64,000 nt of DNA from UBA5109 sp964606735 (lineage in GTDB: Bacteria > Pseudomonadota > Gammaproteobacteria > Pseudomonadales > Pseudohongiellaceae), in contig CAZSHI010000005.1 in assembly GCA_964606735.1 (NCBI GenBank), positions 1-64,000 of the forward strand. Direction: 5' to 3'. This document shows positions 26,547 to 34,132 of the stretch, piece after piece. A model generated the notes under the pieces. The model was not told the origin of the DNA. It made no database searches and saw only the letters and a list, made by a program, of their open reading frames with translations. The first letter of the stretch is position 1. The number at the start of each line of letters is the position of its first letter. Both the position numbers and the translations under genes were made by a program.

Positions 26547-27428
26547 ATGAGTGAACTGAGCATCTCCAAAAAAGCCACATGGCGTGATTATTACGAAATG
26601 TGCAAGCCACGGGTTGTCATGATGATGATCCTGACCTCGCTGGTGGGCATGTTTCTGGCCGTTCCCGGCATGGTGCCTCTCAATGCCCTAATCTGGGGTA
26701 ACCTGGGAATTGCACTGGTGGCCAGTGCTGGCGCCGTTATCAATCACCTGATTGACCACCGCATCGATACCATCATGCAGCGCACCCTCAAGCGCCCCAT
26801 TCCCCAGGGGAAAGTTACTCCTACCCAGGCACTGGTCTTTGCCATGCTTATTTGTATGTTGGGCATGGGTATCTTGATCTTTCTGGTGAACCCCCTGTGC
26901 GCCTGGCTGACGCTTGCCTCTTTTATTGGTTACGCAATCGTCTATACCGGTTACCTCAAACGGGCCACACCACAGAACATTGTCATCGGCGGGCTTTCAG
27001 GCGCCATGCCGCCACTACTGGGCTGGACGGCAGTCACTGGCACGGTTGATCCTGGAGGCCTTTTGCTGGTGCTGATAATTTTTGCCTGGACACCACCGCA
27101 TTTCTGGCCACTGGCGATTCACCGCAAGAAGGACTATGCCAAAACCGATATTCCCATGCTTCCGGTAACACACGGTGATGCCCTGACCAAGCTGCATTCA
27201 TTGCTGTACACCATCATCATGCTGATCGTCAGCATCCTGCCCTATCTAACCGGTATGAGCGGTCCGGTGTATCTGGTTGCTGCTCTGCTGCTGGGGGCCG
27301 GGTTCATGTACTGGTCCATTTTCCTGATGATCGGCACGAAAAGCACAACAGCCCTGAAGACCTTTCGTTATTCCATTTTCTACCTGATAGCACTGTTTAT
27401 TGCACTGCTGATTGATCACTACCTCTGA
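26547..27428 (+). CDS. ctaB: Protoheme IX farnesyltransferase (heme O synthase)
   Basis: A UbiA-superfamily prenyltransferase that adds a farnesyl group to heme B. It is 293 aa with about nine helices. The first Asp-rich motif is NHLIDHRIDTIMQRTLKRP; the second region is KKDYAKTDIPMLPVTHG. YTGYLKRATPQNIVIGG is conserved in the family. It supplies heme O to CtaA encoded just upstream. Confidence 0.97.
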   Translation: MSELSISKKATWRDYYEMCKPRVVMMMILTSLVGMFLAVPGMVPLNALIWGNLGIALVASAGAVINHLIDHRIDTIMQRTLKRPIPQGKVTPTQALVFAMLICMLGMGILIFLVNPLCAWLTLASFIGYAIVYTGYLKRATPQNIVIGGLSGAMPPLLGWTAVTGTVDPGGLLLVLIIFAWTPPHFWPLAIHRKKDYAKTDIPMLPVTHGDALTKLHSLLYTIIMLIVSILPYLTGMSGPVYLVAALLLGAGFMYWSIFLMIGTKSTTALKTFRYSIFYLIALFIALLIDHYL

Positions 27429-27429
27429 T

Positions 27430-28071
27430 ATGAAAAAAGGCGTTGCCAATACTGTTGTCTCTTGCGTGGCCTTCATGGCTCTGGTGCTCGGCCTGACCCT
27501 GAACCGGATTCTCTCGCCGGTGAACATGAGCAACGAAGAGCTCTCTGAAAATGGTCTCTTTGTTTATGATGTGCCACGCCTGATTAATCCTTTTTCACTG
27601 CAAGACTTCAATAGTGAACCGGTTGGTCTGGACTTGCTACGGGGCAAGTGGAGCCTGATTTTTTTCGGCTATACCTATTGCCCGGATATCTGCCCGCTGA
27701 CCATGGCAACGCTTAATCAGTTCACCCAGATTCTCGCTGAGGAAGGCGATTACAGTGAGGATACGCAGGTCATCATGGTCAGTGTTGACCCGCAGCGTGA
27801 TACGCAGGAAAAGCTGCGAGAATACGTGGGCTATTTTAATGATGACTACCTGGGGCTTAGCGGTGAGTACATTGATATTTTCAACTTTGCCTCACAGTTG
27901 AATATTGCCTTTGCCTATGTGCCGGGTGTGGGTGAGAACTACCTGGTCAACCACAGTGGCGAGATTGCCCTGATCAATCCGAACGGACATTTTCATGGCT
28001 TCTTCAAGGTGCCGCATGACCCGGAGAAAATGGCGTTTAACTATGAGGTCGTGCGCCAGCGCTGGCAATAG
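27430..28071 (+). CDS. SCO1/SenC family copper chaperone
   Basis: A periplasmic thioredoxin-fold protein that metallates CuA of subunit II. The ATG at 27430 lies 1 nt after the ctaB stop (213 aa); an in-frame TTG six codons upstream lies inside ctaB. One N-terminal anchor (about residues 5-25) is followed by FFGYTYCPDICPLTMATL with the CX3C copper site and the distal His in YLVNHSGEIALI. It closes the cox operon. Confidence 0.95.
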   Translation: MKKGVANTVVSCVAFMALVLGLTLNRILSPVNMSNEELSENGLFVYDVPRLINPFSLQDFNSEPVGLDLLRGKWSLIFFGYTYCPDICPLTMATLNQFTQILAEEGDYSEDTQVIMVSVDPQRDTQEKLREYVGYFNDDYLGLSGEYIDIFNFASQLNIAFAYVPGVGENYLVNHSGEIALINPNGHFHGFFKVPHDPEKMAFNYEVVRQRWQ

Positions 28072-28504
28072 TTACTCGCGGTCTGACCAGACAGCAAATT
28101 CATTGCCACTAGGTTCAGTAAAATGAAATCGCCTGCCGCCGGGNNNNNNNNNNNNNNNNNNNNNNNNNNNNNNNNNNNNNNNNNNNNNNNNNNNNNNNNN
28201 NNNNNNNNNNNNNNNNNNNNNNNNNNNNNNNNNNNNNNNNNNNTGCCGCCGGGTTTTTCAATTTTTTTGCTGCGTTGCTTCCAGTGTTTCACTGTAAAAC
28301 ACGATCAGCGACGAGCCACTTTCAAAACGGGCTTTTCGCTCAGCCGAATAGAAACCTCCATCCAGTCCAGCATGGGAAAAAGCAGTATCATCAGGGCCAT
28401 AATCTTCGAAAGCCCAGCCAAAGACTTCAGTGAAAAAAACATTTGCTGGCGGAAATATCTGAGGATGCAAACTTCACGTAGTTGATTTTTTCGTGCTCGT
28501 TCAT
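28072..28504 (-). pseudogene. VOC (glyoxalase/dioxygenase) family gene, broken by two frameshifts and a scaffold gap
   Basis: Read in three frames this gives one VOC-superfamily protein. The ATG at 28504 (AGGA upstream) starts NEHEKINYVKFASSDISASK. After a seven-base homopolymer (28433-28439) the reading continues one frame over as FFTEVFGWAFEDYGPDDTAF ... SSLIVFYSETLEATQQK. After a second seven-base homopolymer (28262-28268) it continues as IEKPGG, then the N gap, then PGGRRFHFTEPSGNEFAVWS and a stop at 28072-28074. Removing one base from each run restores the frame. Both shifts are +1 in homopolymers near a contig end, so sequencing error is at least as likely as real decay. Function of this family member is unknown. 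Confidence 0.8.
28144..28243. other. 100-N scaffold gap
   Basis: Exactly 100 N, the conventional placeholder for a gap of unknown length. The same ten bases, TGCCGCCGGG, flank it on both sides (28134-28143 and 28244-28253). On the minus strand each copy encodes Pro-Gly-Gly of the interrupted VOC gene, so the missing sequence may be only a few tens of bases. Confidence 0.98.
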
Positions 28505-28526
28505 CGGTGTTCCTGTGCTAGGTCCC

Positions 28527-28958
28527 TCATGAGCCCTTGTCGAAAATAACTCGCCACTGACCGTCCGCTTCCAGGCGCCAAATTGAATTGAAGCGCCCAA
28601 TCTCTTCACCGGCAGGGTTCAGCACTGGCCCTGAACTTAGCGCCAGGCTACCGGAATCCAGCACGCTCACCACATCCGGTAGCCAGCTAAAAGGCGCAGC
28701 ACCCTGAAAGAAAACCGACCAGGCGCTGACGATGGCATCACGGCTGCGTATCGGGTCATTGCCATTAAAGAAAACGGCTTCAGCGGAAATAAAATCGGCG
28801 AAGGCCGCAATATTCTGATCTGCCATGCTTTGTGAAAAGGCCAGCTCCCGGGCTGCAACAGTCGCTTGTAGCGCGTTGATATCGGCAGTCGCCGCCTGTG
28901 CAAAGGAAGGGAAAAAGCCTGAAATCACAAGACCCAGCACAATGAAGGTTTTTCTCAT
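28527..28958 (-). CDS. Exported SnoaL/DUF4440-like (NTF2-fold) protein
   Basis: A 143-aa protein from ATG 28958, which has AGGAGC 5 nt upstream; the open frame extends 19 codons further without a binding site. Residues 1-22 look like a Sec signal peptide (FIVLGLVISGFFPSFAQA). The mature part resembles DUF4440/SnoaL proteins: RELAFSQSMADQNIAAFADF, FFNGNDPIRSRDAIVSAW and a C-terminal FNSIWRLEADGQWRVIFDKG. It is 22 nt upstream of the VOC gene on the same strand. The substrate is unknown. Confidence 0.8.
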   Translation of the reverse strand: MRKTFIVLGLVISGFFPSFAQAATADINALQATVAARELAFSQSMADQNIAAFADFISAEAVFFNGNDPIRSRDAIVSAWSVFFQGAAPFSWLPDVVSVLDSGSLALSSGPVLNPAGEEIGRFNSIWRLEADGQWRVIFDKGS

Positions 28959-29039
28959 GAGTAGCTCCTGTAAATTATCCTGATCGGAATAACAGCACAG
29001 TTCATGTAAAAACACTATCCGTAATCCGCCAGGCAGCTT

Positions 29040-29258
29040 TCAGCTTTTGTTGTGCTTTTCGTTACCGCGTTTATAGTTTCCTGTCAGGCGGGCCAGAAGC
29101 TGCTGCTGTCCGGCAAAGTCTAGTTCTTCAAGCTGCAGGGCAGCCTGCGAAGCCTTTTTGCCACGCAAATTGCTGACATTGCGTCCTTGTCTGAGAATGT
29201 TGAGTACGCCCTGTTTGCTGAACTGATAGGCGAAGCCCAGATCTCTAGTTTTGACCAT
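29040..29258 (-). CDS. Small conserved hypothetical protein
   Basis: I read a 72-aa protein from ATG 29258, 4 nt after the stop of the DUF2937 gene; the longest open frame starts inside that gene. The sequence is basic, with YQFSKQGVLNILRQGRNVSN, LRGKKASQAAL and FAGQQQLLARLTGNYKRGNE. It has no membrane segment or signal peptide. I recall similar small proteins in gammaproteobacteria with the same ARLTGNYKRGNE ending, but no function. Tight coupling suggests co-expression with the membrane protein. Confidence 0.65.
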   Translation of the reverse strand: MVKTRDLGFAYQFSKQGVLNILRQGRNVSNLRGKKASQAALQLEELDFAGQQQLLARLTGNYKRGNEKHNKS

Positions 29259-29262
29259 GTCT

Positions 29263-29796
29263 CTAAAGCCTTTGTGTTCTAGGCAGGCGTATAAAACGCC
29301 AGCAGGGTATGAGAGTCTGTCTGATGATAGCAAGGATGAGCTCAAGCAGTATCAGGCAAAGCAGCCCCAGGCCGATACCGCTGCCGATGGAAGCTGCATT
29401 CAGCGTGACACTGTACTGATAGGAGGCCTGCAACTGCTCGTTGATCTCGACTAGCGGTGACAGAAAAACCTGGTAATAGGCGCCGCCCAGGGATGCATTG
29501 AATTGTGTCAGCGCGTTTTTCAGAGCCAGGTTTCTGTCAACAAGCGCCCGAATGCTTTGTCCGCCGGCAACAATGACCTCATCGTCGCGGCTTTCATAAT
29601 AGGCGACAAGCTGTTCAAGGTCCCCGTCAAAAAACAGCTCGGCATCATCCTGAAATTCCGCCAACCCGAGACTGGATTCCATGACCCGGGATTCCAGGAT
29701 CTGCCGGTACTCATCGACAAAGCCGGGGACTTGAACGCCAACCAGCAGCCCCAGCAGCAAGGCGACAATTTTTAAATAATCCAGAACTTTTTTCAT
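29263..29796 (-). CDS. DUF2937 family membrane protein
   Basis: A 177-aa protein from ATG 29796, preceded by AGGAGG. There is one N-terminal hydrophobic segment (residues about 8-28, LKIVALLLGLLVGVQVPGFV) and one near the C-terminus (SIGSGIGLGLLCLILLELIL), with a roughly 100-residue, probably periplasmic, helical domain between. This layout and the FVDEYRQ-to-Q-rich helices fit DUF2937. No function is established for the family. Confidence 0.75.
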   Translation of the reverse strand: MKKVLDYLKIVALLLGLLVGVQVPGFVDEYRQILESRVMESSLGLAEFQDDAELFFDGDLEQLVAYYESRDDEVIVAGGQSIRALVDRNLALKNALTQFNASLGGAYYQVFLSPLVEINEQLQASYQYSVTLNAASIGSGIGLGLLCLILLELILAIIRQTLIPCWRFIRLPRTQRL

Positions 29797-29897
29797 GGTG
29801 CCTCCTGTACAAGGCGAAAGTTTCCTCTTCTACATTATGCAGGGAAATGTGGCAATTTACGGGCAGGATCAGGGAAACATACTGATGCAAACACAGT

Positions 29898-30494
29898 TCA
29901 GGGTAGTTGAGTCGCACGCAACTCCAGCGGAATAAGGGCAAGTTTGTCATACAGCCTGCGTTTTTGCCGGATGCCCCAGGCTTCATAAAGAAAAAGGTCA
30001 ATAGCACGCCACATGGCTACCCAGCCGGTGATGAGAAAGCCTTCCTGTGCGATTAACCAAAGCAAGCCTCCCTGTGCCAGAGACGCGATGAACTGCTGCG
30101 CGCCAAGACAGAAAAGCAGGAACAGTAATCCAATCCCCAGAGCACGTCGGCCCTGCTGATAGGAAAAACGTAAATCCTTACTGGTGATTTCTGAGCGGTA
30201 AGCAAAATAGTTATGAATCGCCTCAGAGAACAGGGTGGTTGTTTCAGCATTACACAGGGCAGGGGGCAGATAGAAAACCAGTTTAACAGGGGTGTCCAGA
30301 TGGAATTCCCGGACCGAATCGATAATGTAATCCCGTGCTTCCTGATCGAGGTCCTTCTCCCGGAAAGGAGAAGGGTCCAGGGAATTAAACAGCTGCCGGA
30401 TTTCGCCAAGCTTTATTTCGACAAGAAAAGTCTCCCCCTCCCGGCGATAATAGTTTTCCGGGTTTTTGGAAGCGTTTTTACCAAAACCAAACAT
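29898..30494 (-). CDS. Conserved membrane protein of unknown function
   Basis: A 198-aa protein taken from ATG 30494 (FGFGKNASKNPENYY); 20 further upstream codons are open, and no good ribosome binding site decides between them. A soluble N-terminal half contains LFNSLDPSPFREKDLDQEA. It is followed by two hydrophobic segments (GIGLLFLLFCLGAQQF and the stretch ending EGFLITGWVAMWRAIDLFLY) and a basic C-terminus. I recognise it as a conserved but unnamed membrane protein. It is 101 nt upstream of the DUF2937 gene on the same strand. Confidence 0.7.
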   Translation of the reverse strand: MFGFGKNASKNPENYYRREGETFLVEIKLGEIRQLFNSLDPSPFREKDLDQEARDYIIDSVREFHLDTPVKLVFYLPPALCNAETTTLFSEAIHNYFAYRSEITSKDLRFSYQQGRRALGIGLLFLLFCLGAQQFIASLAQGGLLWLIAQEGFLITGWVAMWRAIDLFLYEAWGIRQKRRLYDKLALIPLELRATQLP

Positions 30495-30664
30495 GCAGAG
30501 GCGTGACCTTGCAGAAGCGGGTAAGCAGATGTGACAACGAATCTTACCATTCACAGGCGCGTGAAGAGCAGTGAAATTTTGCTTGCCATTGATAAAGCAG
30601 GGTCAGTAATAAGGTCGCAGTAGCATCACCTAAAGTAAAACCTCAATATCATCGGCTTTGCGCA

Positions 30665-30767
30665 TGTAGTCGGGGAACGCTGCGACAACAGGATGACTAC
30701 AGTGGACGAGGCCTAGGCTGTGCCGCGTTCCTTATTACAGCAGGCCTCGTGGAAGGGTGAAGTCATC
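30665..30767. ncRNA. Structured intergenic element with complementary hairpin loops
   Basis: This lies in a 377-bp gene-free space between divergent genes. Hairpin 1 is TGTAGTC (30665-30671) with GACTACA (30695-30701). Hairpin 2 is ACGAGGCCT (30706-30714) plus GCTGT (30717-30721) with the unbroken ACAGC+AGGCCTCGT (30737-30750), a 14-bp stem with a 2-nt bulge. Loop 1 holds GGAACGC (30674-30680), and loop 2 holds its exact complement GCGTTCC (30725-30731). GATGACT (30692-30698) can instead pair with AGTCATC (30761-30767), which disrupts hairpin 1. No T tract follows. It could be a leader RNA of the methyltransferase 105 nt downstream, a free RNA or a DNA element; the strand is undecided. The rest of the space shows nothing. 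Confidence 0.5.
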
Positions 30768-30871
30768 GTAAAGGCATTGCATTCCTAGCGAATAGCTATA
30801 TTCTGGTGAAACCTTCGTTTTGTCATTTATCTCTGATACCTGGCTAAGCGCCCAACTACTGAGGCCGCCAG

Positions 30872-31528
30872 ATGTCAAAACCCCGCTTGTGCTACCAGAC
30901 CATTGAAGTTGGAAAAACAGATATCCATCTGTGCACGCTGCGCAACAAACAAGAATTTCACGACCCCGATGGTATAGCTGAAAAGCTGGGTATATCTTCA
31001 GCAGCCTGGCCTATATTTGGCGTAATCTGGCCCTCAAGCATCGTGCTGGCACACTATATGCTCGACTATAACATCGGCTCGAAACGGGCACTGGAAATTG
31101 GCTGCGGAACCGCCCTTAGCAGCTTGCTGCTTAACAAGCAGCGTGCAGATATCACAGCAACTGACCTTCATCCGGAAGCCGAACTTTTCCTGAACAGAAA
31201 TACCGAACTCAATGGAGACAGGCAGATTCCTTTCGAAAGAACCGGCTGGGCAGATAATGATGATAAGCTGGGACTGTTCGACCTGATAATCGGCAGTGAT
31301 CTTTTGTATGAAGAAGAGCATATAGAGTTGCTTGCCGGCTTCATCCGTCACCATTCGAAACCGCAATGTGAAGTCATTATTGTGGATCCAGGGCGGGGCA
31401 GGAAAAACAAACTTGCCAAAAGTTTGGGGAAGATTGGATTCACATTCTCATTTTTTAATCCTGCGGATACGGCTTATCTCGACAGTGAGTTCAAAGGTCA
31501 TATTCTAAAGTTTATCCGTAAGGGATAG
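30872..31528 (+). CDS. SAM-dependent methyltransferase (Methyltransf_16-like)
   Basis: A 218-aa class I methyltransferase. Motif I is ALEIGCGTALSSLLL, motif II ITATDLHPEAELFLNRN and motif III-IV DLIIGSDLLYEE. The DLLY sequence and the N-terminal WPIFGVIWPSSIVLAHYML resemble the METTL21/METTL23 group of protein lysine methyltransferases, and EVIIVDPGRGRKNKLAKSL resembles bacterial relatives. The substrate is unknown. It stands alone on the plus strand downstream of the structured element. Confidence 0.8.
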   Translation: MSKPRLCYQTIEVGKTDIHLCTLRNKQEFHDPDGIAEKLGISSAAWPIFGVIWPSSIVLAHYMLDYNIGSKRALEIGCGTALSSLLLNKQRADITATDLHPEAELFLNRNTELNGDRQIPFERTGWADNDDKLGLFDLIIGSDLLYEEEHIELLAGFIRHHSKPQCEVIIVDPGRGRKNKLAKSLGKIGFTFSFFNPADTAYLDSEFKGHILKFIRKG

Positions 31529-31611
31529 GCAGTTAATGCCGAATTATGTGACATGACCGAAGCAAGCGGACCACCCAGCTTAACGGCAACATGCATGCCT
31601 TCTTATTCCAG

Positions 31612-32388
31612 CTATTTTCTAAACAGGGAGCTGAGCAGAAACAGGATGGCAGCACAGACAACAATGCTGGGACCACTGGGGGTATCGAGATAAAAAGAGG
31701 CAAGCAGTCCGCTGCATACGGCAAAGCAGCCGATCAGGCTGGCAGAGAGCGCCATTTTTTCAGGCGAGTTGGAAAAGCTTCGAGCACAGGCTGGTGGAAT
31801 CACCATCAGCGAGGTTATCAACAAAATGCCGACTACGTGCATGCTTAGCGCAATAACGGTGGCTATCAGAAGCATCAGCAGCAGGCGGACTCTGGCTACT
31901 GGTAGGCCTTCCACCTGAGCCAGTTCCTGGTGCAGGGTAATGGTCAGCAGGCGGTTCCAGTTAAGCGTCAGCAGAGCCAGTGCAGCGACAACGCCAGTGG
32001 CAATCCATACCAGATCAAGATTACTAACCGTTAACAGGTCGCCAAACAGATAGGCCATCAAATTTATATTGGAGTCGGTAAAACTAAGCATTACCAGACC
32101 GAAAGCCAGGGAACTGTGAGCGAGAATCCCGAGGATGGTATCGGTGGCCAGATGATGTTTGCTTTCCATCTGCACCAGCAAAAGGGCAATAGCCAGACAG
32201 GCAAAGATCACGGCAAACTGTAGATTGATATCCAGCAACAGGCTGAACGAAATACCGAGCAGAGCAGAGTGTGCCAAGGTGTCACCAAAATAGGCCATGC
32301 GGCGCCACACCACAAAGCAGCCCAGCGGGCCAGCAATCAATGCCACCAGCAGGCCGGCAGCGAGTGCACGCAGGACAAAGTCAGCCAT
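31612..32388 (-). CDS. znuB: Zinc ABC transporter permease
   Basis: The inner-membrane channel of the high-affinity zinc importer. From ATG 32388 it is 258 aa, overlapping the end of znuC by 8 nt; the longer open frame lies inside znuC. It has seven or eight hydrophobic segments and family sequences GPLGCFVVWRRMAYFGDTLAHSALLG, shown here in parts as WRRMAYFGDTLAHSALLG, and ITSLMVIPPACARSF. It is co-translated with the ATPase gene. Confidence 0.95.
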   Translation of the reverse strand: MADFVLRALAAGLLVALIAGPLGCFVVWRRMAYFGDTLAHSALLGISFSLLLDINLQFAVIFACLAIALLLVQMESKHHLATDTILGILAHSSLAFGLVMLSFTDSNINLMAYLFGDLLTVSNLDLVWIATGVVAALALLTLNWNRLLTITLHQELAQVEGLPVARVRLLLMLLIATVIALSMHVVGILLITSLMVIPPACARSFSNSPEKMALSASLIGCFAVCSGLLASFYLDTPSGPSIVVCAAILFLLSSLFRK

Positions 32389-33145
32389 GCTCGTGACCCG
32401 AATGATCCTCATCGACGATTTCGCCACTGAGATCATGACTGTGATTATGATGGTGGGTATAGACGGCCAGCGCTTCGGCTTCCTGCTTGCCAAACAGCTC
32501 CAGATAGGCAGGGTCCTGACTGACCTGCTCCGGCAGGCCATGACAGCAAACATGCTGGTTCAGGCAGATGACCTCATCAGTGGCCGACATCACCAGGTGT
32601 AAATCGTGTGACACCATCAGCACCCCACAATGGTGCCTGTCACGAATGGCAGCAATCAGGGCATAGAGTTCTGCCTGTCCGGTGATATCGACGCCCTGCA
32701 CGGGCTCATCCAGCACCAGTAATTCAGGATCCTGAATCAGCGCACGCGCCAGCAGTATACGTTGCAGTTCGCCACCGGAAAGCGAATGTATCTGTGCCTG
32801 TAGCAAATGGCTGGCGCTGAGCTCATCCAGCACGGATGCGATCCTTTCAGGCTGGGCACGCACCGCCAGCTGCAAAAATTTCTGAACCGATATTGGCATG
32901 CTGGCATCGATATGCATACGCTGTGGCATGTAGCCGATGCGCAGGTTATTGCGTCGTTCGACATGGCCCCTGGTCGGTTTCAGCAGCCCGAGGACAAGCT
33001 TGACCAGTGAGGTTTTTCCAGCGCCATTTGGGCCGATGAGGGTGACGATCTGGCCTTCTTTGATTTGCAGGCTGATGTCGTGCAGAATTTCACGCTCATC
33101 CAGCGTGAGCGATAGGTGATTAGCCAGCAAGAGTGTATCGGTCAC
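32381..33145 (-). CDS. znuC: Zinc ABC transporter ATP-binding protein with His-rich tail
   Basis: The ATPase of the zinc importer, 254 aa. It has Walker A GPNGAGKTSLVKL, signature LSGGELQRILLAR, Walker B LLVLDEPVQGVD and the H-loop His in MVSHDLHLVM. The last 25 residues are a His/Asp/Glu tail (THHHNHSHDLSGE ... DEDHSGHEHG) with eight His, beyond the ABC fold. Such a tail could bind zinc and sense or buffer it; this is inference. It is divergent from znuA with a 129-bp gap. Confidence 0.95.
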   Translation of the reverse strand: MTDTLLLANHLSLTLDEREILHDISLQIKEGQIVTLIGPNGAGKTSLVKLVLGLLKPTRGHVERRNNLRIGYMPQRMHIDASMPISVQKFLQLAVRAQPERIASVLDELSASHLLQAQIHSLSGGELQRILLARALIQDPELLVLDEPVQGVDITGQAELYALIAAIRDRHHCGVLMVSHDLHLVMSATDEVICLNQHVCCHGLPEQVSQDPAYLELFGKQEAEALAVYTHHHNHSHDLSGEIVDEDHSGHEHG

Positions 33146-33226
33146 AAATAATGTTCCGGTGAACGGTCAGAAAAAGCTTTTACCATCAGCCTGTGAAGGC
33201 CGGCGGCAAGTTTGCGCACAAGGCGA

Positions 33227-33240
33227 GGTAATATATCATA
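33227..33240. promoter_or_regulatory. Possible Zur operator or -10 region between znuC and znuA
   Basis: GGTAATATATCATA is an imperfect AT-rich palindrome roughly like the Zur operator core GTTATANTATAAC, in the 129-bp divergent promoter region. The match is weak, and part of it could be a -10 element for znuA. Confidence 0.25.
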
Positions 33241-33274
33241 GTGGGCTTTCGTGGTTTAGCACCGGGTTATCATC

Positions 33275-34132
33275 TTGCGCCGTATTATCACTCTGCTCTT
33301 ATTCCTGGGTCAGCTTTGCTGCTGGGCTTTCCCGGCTGCTGCACAAGTGCAGGTGGTCAGCAGCATCAAACCGCTGCAACTGATCGCGGCAGCAGTTACT
33401 GAGGGCATCTCATCTCCGGCGCTGGTGATTGGCCCGGGCCAGGATCCTCATCACCTCTCGCTGCGTCCTTCCGAACGCAGGACGCTGGCCACTGCGGATG
33501 TGCTGCTCTGGGTAGGTCCGCTACTGGAACAGGAGCTGTCTGACATCATTGAGAGCTCAGACGCTGAAGTGATTTCTTCCTTTGCGCTATTGCAGGCGGC
33601 TGGCCGGGATATGGGCGAGAACATTGATCCGCATATCTGGTTATCCACACAGCATGCCCGGCTGATTGCGCAGGTCCTGGCCCGGCGTCTGCAGGCGGTG
33701 GATGCGCCCAACCGGGCAGCCTATGCCAATAATCTCAATCGTTTTCTGCTGGCCATGGACGAGCTGGATGGCCAGATCAGCGAAAAACTCGAGGGCCTGC
33801 AGGAAAGTCCCTTCGCGGTCTACCACAATGCGTTCTGGTATTTTGAACAGCAGTTTGGCCTCAGCCATCTGGTCAGCGTGACGGACAATGAAGAGTTGCA
33901 ACCAGGCGTGCGCAAAATACTGCAGATCAGGCAAGCGCTGGAAGAGGCGGGGGCAAACTGCCTGTTAATTCAGCCACAGCATAAGCCACAGGAGCTTGGC
34001 CAGCTGCTGGGTCGCTCCATGTACATGACAAGTATTGATGTGCTGGGCTACGACTACCCGGTGAGCAGCAGGGCCTATGCTGATTTCATGCGTGATCTGA
34101 GTGAGGCTCTTGCCGGGTGCCTCTCAGCATGA
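33275..34132 (+). CDS. znuA: Zinc ABC transporter periplasmic binding protein
   Basis: The substrate-binding protein of the ZnuABC importer, 285 aa. An in-frame TAG at 33257 and the absence of any ATG or GTG before the signal sequence make TTG 33275 the likely start. Residues 1-23 are a signal peptide (IITLLLFLGQLCCWAFPAAA). Likely ligands are His in GQDPHHLSLRP, IDPHIWLS and VYHNAFWYF, and the Asp of SIDVLGYDY. The long His/Asp loop of the E. coli protein is absent. It overlaps polA by 4 nt. Confidence 0.94.
   Translation: MRRIITLLLFLGQLCCWAFPAAAQVQVVSSIKPLQLIAAAVTEGISSPALVIGPGQDPHHLSLRPSERRTLATADVLLWVGPLLEQELSDIIESSDAEVISSFALLQAAGRDMGENIDPHIWLSTQHARLIAQVLARRLQAVDAPNRAAYANNLNRFLLAMDELDGQISEKLEGLQESPFAVYHNAFWYFEQQFGLSHLVSVTDNEELQPGVRKILQIRQALEEAGANCLLIQPQHKPQELGQLLGRSMYMTSIDVLGYDYPVSSRAYADFMRDLSEALAGCLSA

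Noticed and set aside
28123..28485. Plus-strand open frame spanning the N gap
   Set aside because: It exists only because N translates as unknown residues; the minus strand carries the recognisable VOC protein.
30665..30767. Integron attC site or insertion-sequence end
   Set aside because: The conserved attC core sites (RYYYAAC and GTTRRRY) are absent, no cassette gene or integrase is near, and no target duplication is seen.
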